A stretch of DNA of 64,000 bases from Brumimicrobium sp035497735. Its GTDB lineage: Bacteria; Bacteroidota; Bacteroidia; Flavobacteriales_D; Crocinitomicaceae. The notes beneath the pieces were generated by a model that was given only the letters and a program-made list of their open reading frames with translations, searched no databases and was not told the DNA's origin. Location of the stretch: positions 1-64,000 of the forward strand of contig DATJCX010000019.1 in NCBI GenBank assembly GCA_035497735.1. Reading direction: 5' to 3'. Position numbers and translations under genes: made by a program. Shown here piece by piece: positions 52,206 through 59,772 of this stretch; the first letter of the stretch is position 1; every line of letters begins with the position of its first letter.

Positions 52206-52595
52206 ATGTTTACCCTTACAGGAACAGTAAAAGTAAAAAAAGACACGGAACAAGTGACTCCAACTTTCTCAAAAAGAGAATTTGTAGTCACAGATGCATC
52301 AGGAATGTACCCACAAGACATCCTTTTTCAATTAACTCAAGAACGCACGTCTCTATTAGACAATATCAATGAAAATGACATTGTAAATGTGTCTTTCAAT
52401 CTTAGAGGACGTGAGTGGACAAATCCACAAGGAGAAGTAAAGTACTTCAACTCATTAGACGCTTGGAGAATTGATAAAGCACAAGGAGGAACACCTGGTA
52501 ATGCAATGCCACAAAATCAACAAGCTGCGGCACCAATCACACCTGATTCTGCTCAAACATTAGTGGATGAGTCTGATGATGATTTACCATTCTAG
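52206..52595 (+). CDS. DUF3127 protein with SSB-like acidic C-terminal tail
   Basis: 129 residues. The N-terminal ~95 residues form a small beta domain: TGTVKVKKDTEQVTPTFSKR near 4-23, FVVTD, IVNVSFNLRGREWTN near 61-75, and YFNSLDAWRI near 82-91, the signature of DUF3127 and like an OB fold. A low-complexity Q/A/P linker leads to the C-terminus DESDDDLPF. That acidic tip with a final Phe is what SSB proteins use to recruit partner proteins. It is short for SSB and has none of the SSB core motifs. A single-strand DNA-binding or SSB-decoy role is inference. Confidence 0.85.
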   Translation: MFTLTGTVKVKKDTEQVTPTFSKREFVVTDASGMYPQDILFQLTQERTSLLDNINENDIVNVSFNLRGREWTNPQGEVKYFNSLDAWRIDKAQGGTPGNAMPQNQQAAAPITPDSAQTLVDESDDDLPF

Positions 52596-52620
52596 GTTTT
52601 AAAAATCTTAAGAAATTGAA

Positions 52621-52652
52621 AAGGTTTTGTGAATCACAAAACCTTTTTTTTA
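52621..52652. terminator. Strong terminator after the DUF3127 gene
   Basis: AAGGTTTTGTG-AAT-CACAAAACCTT is an 11-pair stem followed by a T-run on the plus strand. It may also serve the converging lyase gene on the minus strand. Confidence 0.9.
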
Positions 52653-52728
52653 TGCCGAATTTTTTAAAGAAAAAAACAGTAGCCAACTTTCATCGACTAC
52701 TGTTATCCTATAAGCTATTTATTAGTGA

Positions 52729-53979
52729 CTATTTTACTTGCGCAAGGGCATGCTCAATATCAGAAATTAAATCATTTGCATCTTCTACCCCAACTGATAA
52801 ACGAACCAATGTGTCGCTAATTCCGATACGAGCTTGCTCTTCAGGAGCAACAGCACAGTGTGTCATTGATTTTGGGTGTTGAATTAAACTTTCAGTACTT
52901 CCTAAACTCACTGCTAACTGAATCAAGCTTAGGTTATTTAAAAACTGGAAAGCTTCTTTCTCTCCACCTTTTAAGTAGATTGAAATCATTGCTCCAGGAG
53001 AAGTGTATTGACGTTTGTAAATGTCATAATCTCTCGTATTTTCTTCTAATAAACCTAAGTAATTGATTTTCTCAATTTTCGGATGATTTTTAAGGTAAAG
53101 CGCGATTTTCTCAGCACTTGTTGCTTGTCTTTCCATACGGATACTTAATGTTTCCAAACTTCTAGTCAGTAACCATGAAGTATGTGCTCCAGCCATGTTT
53201 CCAAGGAAAGTTCTTAATACTTTCACTCTACCCATCACTTCAGCAGTTCCTAAAACAGCACCAGCAATCAAGTCACTATGTCCACCGATGTACTTTGTTG
53301 CAGAGTAAACAGCTAAGTCCGCTCCCATCTCTAATGGTTTTGACCATACAGGTCCCATAAAAGTATTGTCCACGCAAACGTAAGTTTTGTCGTCTCCATT
53401 CTTAAACTTCTTTGCAACTCTTGCACACATTTCGATATCGATTAATGCATTTGTTGGATTAGCAGGTGTTTCCAAATAAATTAGACCTAATTTATCCGCC
53501 TTTCCTGAATTGTTAATCATTTCAATTAACTCTTCTTCCGTAGTTTCTGCGTAAAATGGAATAGATGAAATTCCGATTTTTTGTAGGTAATCGTGAATAA
53601 AATGGTCTGTTCCACCATAAACAGGAGAACTATATACCAGTAATTCACCTGGCTTTAAGAATTCTAATAAAATAGTACTAATCGCTGCCATTCCACTTTC
53701 AAAAACTGCACTGTCAGCAGCTTTGTCCCAAAGTGATAAGCGATTTTCTAAAATTTCTAAGTTAGGATTATTGATTCTACTATAAATCAATCCCAATTCC
53801 TCTCCTTCTTCTTTTTGGTTGATTCCGTATGCTAAAGAGAAAAATCTTTTTCCTTCTTCTGCTGTTTTAAAAACAAAAGTTGAAGTTTGAAATATTGGGG
53901 TTTTGATTGATCCTTCTGATAATTCCGCTTTATATCCATGCGTCATCATCAAACTTTCAGGCTTAAAATTATTGCTCAT
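52729..53979 (-). CDS. PLP-dependent Cys/Met metabolism enzyme (methionine gamma-lyase / cystathionine gamma-synthase type)
   Basis: 416 residues from the ATG at 53979; eight upstream in-frame residues are dropped. Fold type I PLP enzyme: PIFQTSTFVFKTAEEGKRFF near 28-47, AVFESGMAAISTILLEFLKPG near 91-111, VYSSPVYGGTDH, LETPANPTNALIDIE, and the lysine block YSATKYIGGHSDLIAGAVLG near 215-234. The family covers methionine gamma-lyase and cystathionine synthases/lyases; the long insert near 55-65 (GINQKEEGEELG) is unlike the classical ones. The Lrp/AsnC gene is divergent, suggesting amino-acid-responsive control. Exact reaction not decided. Confidence 0.88.
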   Translation of the reverse strand: MSNNFKPESLMMTHGYKAELSEGSIKTPIFQTSTFVFKTAEEGKRFFSLAYGINQKEEGEELGLIYSRINNPNLEILENRLSLWDKAADSAVFESGMAAISTILLEFLKPGELLVYSSPVYGGTDHFIHDYLQKIGISSIPFYAETTEEELIEMINNSGKADKLGLIYLETPANPTNALIDIEMCARVAKKFKNGDDKTYVCVDNTFMGPVWSKPLEMGADLAVYSATKYIGGHSDLIAGAVLGTAEVMGRVKVLRTFLGNMAGAHTSWLLTRSLETLSIRMERQATSAEKIALYLKNHPKIEKINYLGLLEENTRDYDIYKRQYTSPGAMISIYLKGGEKEAFQFLNNLSLIQLAVSLGSTESLIQHPKSMTHCAVAPEEQARIGISDTLVRLSVGVEDANDLISDIEHALAQVK

Positions 53980-54000
53980 TGTTAAATATTTTGTTTCTAA

Positions 54001-54008
54001 CAAAAATA
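54001..54008 (-). promoter_or_regulatory. -7 promoter element (TATTTTTG) of the PLP enzyme gene
   Basis: An exact TAnnTTTG match on the minus strand, 21 bp before the ATG at 53979. No TTG at -33. Confidence 0.5.
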
Positions 54009-54042
54009 GTGATATACTTTTAAAAATCCGTCGACACCTTAA

Positions 54043-54073
54043 ATTTTAGTAAAATACTCTATATTTACAAAAT
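54043..54073. promoter_or_regulatory. Candidate Lrp-type operator between divergent genes
   Basis: An AT-rich imperfect inverted repeat with arms ATTTTAGTAAAAT and ATATTTACAAAAT around a 5-bp centre (ACTCT). It lies upstream of the PLP enzyme promoter, at about -40 to -75, and beside the regulator's own start region, where Lrp/AsnC proteins often bind. Confidence 0.4.
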
Positions 54074-54131
54074 AAACAGAACTAAAGAACTGTAAACTGA
54101 AGAAAAACGATATTTATCAGAATAAAAGACT

Positions 54132-54581
54132 ATGATTAATACAATTGACGAAATTGATAAGCTGATTATTCAGCTACTAAAAGAAGATGCGAAAATGAGT
54201 ACAAAGGAAATTGCTGATAAAGTAGGCATTAGTAAGACTCCTGTTTACGAGCGCATCAAGAAATTAGAGAAGAATGGAATCATAGAAAAATACATAGCGG
54301 TCATTGACAATAAAAAATTAATCAATGGAATGTTTGTCTTTTGTTCTGTTTCATTAGATGTTCAGAAACTAAAAGAAATTGAACTATTCAAAGAAGAAGT
54401 AAAGCGCTTACCCGAAGTTTTGGAATGCTACCTTATGGGAGGAGCAAATGATTTTTTATTAAAAGTTTTGGTGAGAAATCTCGATGATTATCATCAATTC
54501 TCTTCTGGAAAATTGGCAGCTCTAAACAATGTCAATCAAATCAAAAGTACTTTCGTTTTAGATGTTGTTAAAAAAGAGTAA
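54132..54581 (+). CDS. Lrp/AsnC family transcriptional regulator
   Basis: 149 residues. The N-terminal winged helix-turn-helix has AKMSTKEIADKVGISKTPVY near 20-39 and ERIKKLEKNGIIEKY. The C-terminal RAM domain (about 65-145) has LECYLMGGANDFLLKVLVRN near 98-117, for ligand binding and oligomerisation. Such proteins sense amino acids and act as octamers or dimers. The divergent neighbour is a sulfur-amino-acid PLP enzyme, its likely target. An AT-rich inverted repeat sits between them. Confidence 0.93.
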   Translation: MINTIDEIDKLIIQLLKEDAKMSTKEIADKVGISKTPVYERIKKLEKNGIIEKYIAVIDNKKLINGMFVFCSVSLDVQKLKEIELFKEEVKRLPEVLECYLMGGANDFLLKVLVRNLDDYHQFSSGKLAALNNVNQIKSTFVLDVVKKE

Positions 54582-54664
54582 TAGCGGTTTTAGCTTTCCA
54601 ATTATGACTACTTATAACTTCGTAGAGTGTAACTTAAATTACTTATTTTAATAGGAAGTATCCT

Positions 54665-54672
54665 TATCTTTG
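54665..54672 (+). promoter_or_regulatory. -7 promoter element (TATCTTTG)
   Basis: An exact TAnnTTTG match 50 bp ahead of the ATG at 54723 of the thioredoxin-like gene. Confidence 0.5.
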
Positions 54673-54722
54673 CACCGTCTTTAAAAGACATATATTAAAA
54701 TTGGACAAAAACATCTATAATT

Positions 54723-55298
54723 ATGATTGATACAACGACAAATATCATTTCTTGGGAAGAGTACCTTGACATGTTTGATCAAATAATAAACGCTGACTCA
54801 CCAGCAGCACCATACGATAATCCCGACTACTTTCAATACACGAAATTAAACAACAGTCGTATGTTGAGATGGCTGAAAACAGGAACTATCACTGAAGAAA
54901 CAGCAACAGTAATTAACAACATTAAGGAACCACAAACTTGGTACTTAATTCTTGAACCATGGTGTGGAGATGCAGCACATTTAACACCTTTTATTCAAAA
55001 GATGGCTGCTTTAAATGCTAATATTGATTTGAAAATTGTTTTAAGAGACACTGAGCCATTTATGATTGATGACTATCTAACAAATGGAGGAAAGTCAATT
55101 CCAAAACTGGTTATTAGAGATGCCGACGGAAAAGACTTACATGTTTGGGGTCCACGTCCAGTCAAAGCACAAGAGCTTTACTTACAATTAAAAGAAGCCA
55201 ACAAAGATTTAGAAGAGCAAAAGTTGGAACTTCAAAAATGGTATAATAAAGACAAGGGAGAAGAAATTCAAAAAGAATTCAGAGATATCTTAGGATAA
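54723..55298 (+). CDS. Thioredoxin-like protein with single active-site cysteine
   Basis: 191 residues, no signal peptide. Residues 70-160 match a thioredoxin fold: WYLILEPWCGDAAHLTPFIQ near 73-92, NIDLKIVLRDTEPFMIDDYL, and GGKSIPKLVIRD with the cis-proline near 132. The active site reads W-C-G-D-A: Cys81 is present but the second Cys of C-x-x-C is Ala. It could therefore not perform ordinary dithiol chemistry; monothiol exchange or bacillithiol-type reduction is possible. Charged helical N- and C-terminal extensions flank the domain. Own promoter; next gene is an epimerase 46 bp later with its own promoter element. Confidence 0.85.
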   Translation: MIDTTTNIISWEEYLDMFDQIINADSPAAPYDNPDYFQYTKLNNSRMLRWLKTGTITEETATVINNIKEPQTWYLILEPWCGDAAHLTPFIQKMAALNANIDLKIVLRDTEPFMIDDYLTNGGKSIPKLVIRDADGKDLHVWGPRPVKAQELYLQLKEANKDLEEQKLELQKWYNKDKGEEIQKEFRDILG

Positions 55299-55305
55299 AA
55301 TCGTA

Positions 55306-55313
55306 ATTTTGTA
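55306..55313 (+). promoter_or_regulatory. -7 promoter element (TAATTTTG) of the epimerase gene
   Basis: An exact TAnnTTTG match, 31 bp before the ATG at 55345. Confidence 0.45.
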
Positions 55314-55344
55314 TTCTACTAATTTGTAGATTAGAAAATAACAT

Positions 55345-56349
55345 ATGATTTCAACTGAAGATAAATCTAAGATAAAAGATAAAAACATTCTTGTAACCGG
55401 TGGAGCTGGATTTATCGGCTCCAACCTTTGCGAGTATCTATTAGAATTAGGAGCAAAAGTTACTTGCTTTGACAATTTATCTACCGGTTTTAAACACAAT
55501 ATAACACCCCTTTTAAGCAATCCTAACTTCTGTTTCGTCGAAGCTGACATTAGAGATTTAGAAGCTTGTATGTCGGCCTGTAAAGATCAGGACTACATTC
55601 TTCATCAGGCGGCCCTAGGTTCCGTTCCTCGTTCTATCAATGATCCAATTGCGACCAACGACACGAACATTAATGGTTTCCTTAACATGCTTGTAGCGGC
55701 GAGAGACAATGGTGTAAAACGCTTCGTTTACGCTGCGAGTAGTTCTACTTATGGAGATTCTGAAAACCTACCGAAAGTTGAACACATCATCGGAAAACCG
55801 CTTTCTCCTTATGCAGTTACGAAATACGTTAATGAATTATACGCTGATGTTTTTGCTAAGACATATGGCATTGAAACAATAGGATTACGATACTTCAATG
55901 TTTTCGGAAGAAAACAAGACCCAAATGGAGCTTATGCTGCAGTTATTCCTTTATTTGTGAAGAAATTTATGGACCATGAAAGTCCGATAATCAACGGAGA
56001 CGGAACTTTCTCTCGCGACTTCACATACATCGACAATGTCATTCAAATGAATTTATTGGCGTTGACAACGGAGAATAAGGAGGCATTAAATCAAATTTAT
56101 AACACAGCTGTAGGTGACAGAACGACTCTTTTAGAGTTAACTGAAATGTTAAGAAAACAGTTATCAAATTATGACTCTGCAATTGCTCAAGTTGAAATCA
56201 AGCATGGTCCAAACAGAAAAGGAGACATTCCACATTCTTTAGCTTCTATTGAAAAAGCAGAGAGATTGTTAAACTATTCCCCAACTCATAAAGTTGAAGC
56301 AGGAATTGAAGAAGCAATTAAATGGTATGTAAAGAATTTGAAATCGTAG
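55345..56349 (+). CDS. UDP-N-acetylhexosamine C4-epimerase type SDR (WbpP/TviC-like)
   Basis: 334 residues, extended short-chain dehydrogenase. The NAD site is ILVTGGAGFIGSNLCEYLLE at about 14-33. Next come HQAALGSVPRSINDPIATND near 91-110, the catalytic Ser in YAASSSTYGDSENLP and the Tyr-x3-Lys pair YAVTKY near 155-160. RYFNVFGRKQDPNGAYAAVI near 186-205 is typical of WbpP-like enzymes, which interconvert UDP-GlcNAc and UDP-GalNAc or the corresponding uronic acids for surface polysaccharide. It is not in a polysaccharide cluster here. Confidence 0.88.
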   Translation: MISTEDKSKIKDKNILVTGGAGFIGSNLCEYLLELGAKVTCFDNLSTGFKHNITPLLSNPNFCFVEADIRDLEACMSACKDQDYILHQAALGSVPRSINDPIATNDTNINGFLNMLVAARDNGVKRFVYAASSSTYGDSENLPKVEHIIGKPLSPYAVTKYVNELYADVFAKTYGIETIGLRYFNVFGRKQDPNGAYAAVIPLFVKKFMDHESPIINGDGTFSRDFTYIDNVIQMNLLALTTENKEALNQIYNTAVGDRTTLLELTEMLRKQLSNYDSAIAQVEIKHGPNRKGDIPHSLASIEKAERLLNYSPTHKVEAGIEEAIKWYVKNLKS

Positions 56350-56428
56350 TAAATTTCAACAATTCACCTATAGCAAATAGCTCATTAAAGTTTATTAAAG
56401 AAGTGACTTATTGAAAGTGGCATACTTT

Positions 56429-57121
56429 TTAAGGTGTTGAAATACTTACCGGTAATACCTTCCCATTGAAGTAATTTCCTGTTTTTAAAGCAAAGTCAAC
56501 AATAAATTGCGCAATTTCCACCGGTTGCATTGGAGCTTGAGCGCCTGGAAAAGCTGCTTCAAACATTTCAGTTTGTACAGCACCTAAACACAAGCAATTC
56601 ATTTTGATTTTCGTTTCCTTATATTCTTCAGCAAACAATTCTGTAAAACTAGCTATTCCAGCTTTTGAAGTTGAATAGGCTGACAGTTCAGGAAATTTCA
56701 CACTACCTTGAAAAGCACCCATTGAAGAAATATTAAGAATATGTCCACCATGTTCTAGCATTTTTGGAACAAAATACTGCGTTGCGTAAATAGCACCAAT
56801 AGAATTCACTTGGTAACACGCATCAATATCCTCTCTTGTTAATTCTAGAAAAGGTTTTTTAATCAATAATCCAGCGTTATTAATCAGAATGTCAACACGT
56901 GGAAAAGTTGATAAGACAAGTTCTAACTCTTGGTGTAAATTCTCAGAAGCGAGATCGATTTGTCCTGTTACAACATTCTCTTGCGTATAATCTGCTTGCA
57001 TCTGCTTTAGATTACGAGAAAGTGCAATAACAGTATTTGATTTGTCTTTGGCTAGTTGTAAAACAATGGCTTTCCCAATTCCACGACTTGCACCGACAAC
57101 AGCAATAACTTTAGATGTCAT
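56429..57121 (-). CDS. Short-chain dehydrogenase/reductase
   Basis: 230 residues from the ATG at 57121. The classical SDR NAD(P) motif VVGASRGIGKAIVLQLAKD is near 6-24, NNAGLLIKKPFLELTRED near 81-98, the Ser in ISSMGAFQGSV, and the Y-x3-K pair YSTSKAG near 153-159. Length is at the compact end of normal. The substrate is unknown; its start overlaps the end of the adjacent PaaE-like gene by 11 bp, so it is translationally coupled to the phenylacetate reductase genes and may handle a pathway intermediate. Confidence 0.88.
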   Translation of the reverse strand: MTSKVIAVVGASRGIGKAIVLQLAKDKSNTVIALSRNLKQMQADYTQENVVTGQIDLASENLHQELELVLSTFPRVDILINNAGLLIKKPFLELTREDIDACYQVNSIGAIYATQYFVPKMLEHGGHILNISSMGAFQGSVKFPELSAYSTSKAGIASFTELFAEEYKETKIKMNCLCLGAVQTEMFEAAFPGAQAPMQPVEIAQFIVDFALKTGNYFNGKVLPVSISTP

Positions 57122-58223
57122 AATCAATCTTTACAACTGGACTATTTGGATGTGCTTGACAAGTCAAAGTAAACCCTTGTTCAACCTCTTCGTCAGTCAA
57201 AGCAAAGTTCTTATCCATAGTTACAGAACCTTCCGTTACTTTTGCTTTACAGCTTGTACAGATTCCACCTCTACAAGAGTAAGGAGCGTCCATACCATGA
57301 CTTTCTGCTTCTCCTAGGATAGTATCACCTTTTGCTGCTAAATCAAAAGTTTCTTCTTCTCCGCCTAACTTAACAGTTACTTTGGCAACACCTTCAAACT
57401 TTTCTGCTGGTTCAGCTGTTTTATTACCCACCATTTCTACAGGTGTAGTAAACAGTTCGTAGTTGATTTTATTTTCTGCAACACCAAAAGTATCCAAAAC
57501 TTTTATCACATTCATCACCACTTGCTCTGGTCCACAAACGTAGAAACCTTTAGCACGCAACAATGATAAGTCAGCTCTAAATATATTCATCAACACATCT
57601 TCTGTCAACATACCGTGAAGGAAGCCTTCTTTTTCTTGATCAGAAAAAACATGTGTAACTTTCACTTTATTTCCTTCTAGTTCAGAAAGATCATTCTCAA
57701 ACATTATCGTTTGGTCAGTTCTATTTCCGTAGAAAAGTCTCATTTCTCTATTCTCCGATTTCTCGATAGCCTTCGCCATAGATAAAATAGGTGTAATTCC
57801 AGAACCTGCAGCAATTGCAACAAAAGTTCCGTCCTCTTTTTCAGGAAGTGTAAAGTTCCCCATAGGAAAACTAACTTCCATTTCATCACCTTCCTTTAGT
57901 CTGTCATTTAAGAAAGCCGACACATATCCGTCTTCTATCTTTTTTACTCCGACAGCCAAACCTTCATCTTCTCCACTACAAATAGAATAAGAACGTCTCA
58001 CTTTTTCACCATCAATAACAACATCTAAGTTGACATATTGACCAGCAACAAAAGTGAATTTATCCTTTAACTCCGCAGGGATTTCAAATTCAATTTTAAC
58101 AGCGTCTTTAATTAAACGCTCTATTTTAAGAACCTTCAAAGTTGCGCTTGAAACAGACATTTTATTATCTGTAGCAACTTCAGATTTCTTTTTTCCTCCA
58201 AAAAGTGACTTAAAAAAACTCAT
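57111..58223 (-). CDS. PaaE-like 2Fe-2S flavoprotein reductase (copy 1)
   Basis: 370 residues. A lysine-rich start (SFFKSLFGGKKKS) precedes the FAD domain (about 25-125; VRRSYSICSGED near 75-86). The NAD(P) domain follows (about 128-260; VAIAAGSGITPILSMAKAI and YVCGPEQVV), and the C-terminal plant-type ferredoxin domain has CRGGICTSCK near 316 and a fourth Cys in FTLTCQAHP. This is the order of PaaE, which passes electrons from NADPH to the phenylacetyl-CoA epoxidase. It is flanked by a second PaaE-like gene 27 bp upstream and an SDR that overlaps downstream. Either copy may be the true PaaE. Confidence 0.9.
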   Translation of the reverse strand: MSFFKSLFGGKKKSEVATDNKMSVSSATLKVLKIERLIKDAVKIEFEIPAELKDKFTFVAGQYVNLDVVIDGEKVRRSYSICSGEDEGLAVGVKKIEDGYVSAFLNDRLKEGDEMEVSFPMGNFTLPEKEDGTFVAIAAGSGITPILSMAKAIEKSENREMRLFYGNRTDQTIMFENDLSELEGNKVKVTHVFSDQEKEGFLHGMLTEDVLMNIFRADLSLLRAKGFYVCGPEQVVMNVIKVLDTFGVAENKINYELFTTPVEMVGNKTAEPAEKFEGVAKVTVKLGGEEETFDLAAKGDTILGEAESHGMDAPYSCRGGICTSCKAKVTEGSVTMDKNFALTDEEVEQGFTLTCQAHPNSPVVKIDYDI

Positions 58224-58250
58224 AACAATAAATCATTTAAAGACGATAAA

Positions 58251-59327
58251 TTAATCGTCATACGATACAATAATTTTCGCTGTAGTTGGATGCGCTTGAC
58301 AAGTTAAAATATATCCTTGCTCTAGTTCATCTTCCTCTAATGCATAATTTTTATCCATGATTGCTTCACCTTCTAAAACCTTCGCTTTACAAGTTGAGCA
58401 AACACCACCTTTACACGAGTATGGAGCATCTACCCCACCCTCAATTGCAACATCAAGAATGCTTGGTCCATCTTTTTTGATAGCCATAACAACTTGTTCG
58501 TCGTCCATAATAACGGTCATTTCCGTCAATTCTGCGACTGTATTCGATACAGACTTAGTTGCTGTACTTTTCTTATCATCATCTGGTGAAGAGAACAGTT
58601 CAAAATGAATATTATCAGAAGGCATTCCTGCTTCTTCAAACACATCTTTAACTGCGAATATCATTGGTTCTGGGCCACATACAAACACTTCATCATAATG
58701 CGTTTCTTTGAACAACGTTTGCTTAAACTCGCTCACCTTTTCTTTATTCAATAAACCTTCAAATAAATCAACTCCAATTTTCTCTTCATTAAAGACATGA
58801 ATCAAATCAAATCTCGTCATGAATTCATTTTTGATATGCTCTAGTTCTTCTCTGAAAATAATATGGTTAAACCCTCTATTTCCGTAAACCAAAGTAACTT
58901 TACTATTCGGTGCTTTATGCAGAATCGTCTTTATATGAGACATAATTGGTGTAACCCCACTTCCTCCTGCGAAAAACAAGAATGATTTTGCTGTATTTTC
59001 ATCAATACTATAAGTAAAAACGCCTGAAGGTGTCATTACTTCAACACTATCACCCGTTTTCAGCTCCGTATTTGCATAGGTAGAAAACTTTCCAAAAGGT
59101 TGCATTTTAATTGCTACTCTTAACTCATTTTCAAAATCAGCTGTACAAATGGAATAAGAACGTCTTACTTCTTCTCCATTTATGATCGCTTTAAAGTTAA
59201 GGTGTTGCCCAGCTTGATACAGATATGCGTTTTTCAACTCTTCTGGAACTTCTAGTGCAATTGAAACAGCATCTTCTGTTTCCTTTCTAATATCTTTAAT
59301 TGTTAAATTGTGAAATCTCGGCTTCAT
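58251..59327 (-). CDS. paaE: PaaE-like 2Fe-2S flavoprotein reductase (copy 2)
   Basis: 358 residues, same three domains as its neighbour: FAD (VRRSYSICTADF near 54-65), NAD (FLFFAGGSGVTPIMSHIKTI near 112-131, FVCGPEPMIF), and C-terminal ferredoxin with CKGGVCSTCK near 308 and a later Cys in YILTCQAHP. It is closest to and divergent from paaA, so it is the likelier PaaE. It lacks the basic N-terminal extension of copy 1. The two copies are clear paralogues but well diverged outside the cofactor motifs. Promoter element at 59356-59363 and a 16-bp palindrome immediately upstream suggest regulated expression. Confidence 0.92.
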   Translation of the reverse strand: MKPRFHNLTIKDIRKETEDAVSIALEVPEELKNAYLYQAGQHLNFKAIINGEEVRRSYSICTADFENELRVAIKMQPFGKFSTYANTELKTGDSVEVMTPSGVFTYSIDENTAKSFLFFAGGSGVTPIMSHIKTILHKAPNSKVTLVYGNRGFNHIIFREELEHIKNEFMTRFDLIHVFNEEKIGVDLFEGLLNKEKVSEFKQTLFKETHYDEVFVCGPEPMIFAVKDVFEEAGMPSDNIHFELFSSPDDDKKSTATKSVSNTVAELTEMTVIMDDEQVVMAIKKDGPSILDVAIEGGVDAPYSCKGGVCSTCKAKVLEGEAIMDKNYALEEDELEQGYILTCQAHPTTAKIIVSYDD

Positions 59328-59332
59328 GGTCT

Positions 59333-59348
59333 AAATTTAGCTAAATTT
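59333..59348. promoter_or_regulatory. 16-bp palindrome at the paaE-like transcription start
   Basis: AAATTTAGCTAAATTT is perfectly symmetric. It lies between the -7 element (59356-59363) and the ATG (59327) of the minus-strand reductase gene, over the predicted start site, a classic repressor position. Confidence 0.5.
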
Positions 59349-59355
59349 TAAAGTG

Positions 59356-59363
59356 CAAAAATA
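59356..59363 (-). promoter_or_regulatory. -7 promoter element (TATTTTTG) of the PaaE-like operon
   Basis: An exact TAnnTTTG match on the minus strand, 28 bp before the ATG at 59327. Confidence 0.5.
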
Positions 59364-59721
59364 ACAAGAATTACCTGATTTTTTGAGTTCCAGCTGAAAA
59401 ACTTTACTTTCATTTGTTTACCGAATAGTTTTAGCGGACAAAAGGGCTTTTTTAATGGATAATGGGGAAAGCCATTTTGAATTCTATTTAAATTACAATT
59501 ATCAATCTATAAAGTAAAAAAACAGTCAATGGCCTAAAATGTTCACTGATAAAATCGCATTATATCACAAATTTTATTCTTTTTAGACAGCTACTTTTTT
59601 TCTATTTCCCATTAGCAGTTTAAGATTCTTCATTTAAGTTACAATCTTTCCGTTTAAACTGATAAATATCACATTTAAAAATCATTTACTTCTCCCGTTC
59701 TTTAAAACCAAAAAAAAATCG
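59364..59721. other. Divergent paa control region
   Basis: No gene is seen in this stretch. It contains CTGATAAA...ATATCACA twice: TGATA-N11-TATCA at 59547-59567 and TGATA-AA-TATCA at 59660-59671. These could be operators for the paa genes. No paaR/paaX-like regulator gene is present in the window. Confidence 0.35.
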
Positions 59722-59729
59722 TATTTTTG
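59722..59729 (+). promoter_or_regulatory. -7 promoter element (TATTTTTG) of paaABCD
   Basis: An exact TAnnTTTG match, 43 bp before the paaA ATG. No clear -33 element, which fits activator or repressor control. Confidence 0.55.
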
Positions 59730-59772
59730 TTACCATTGAATTAATACAAACCATGTTATTTATCTAAAAATT

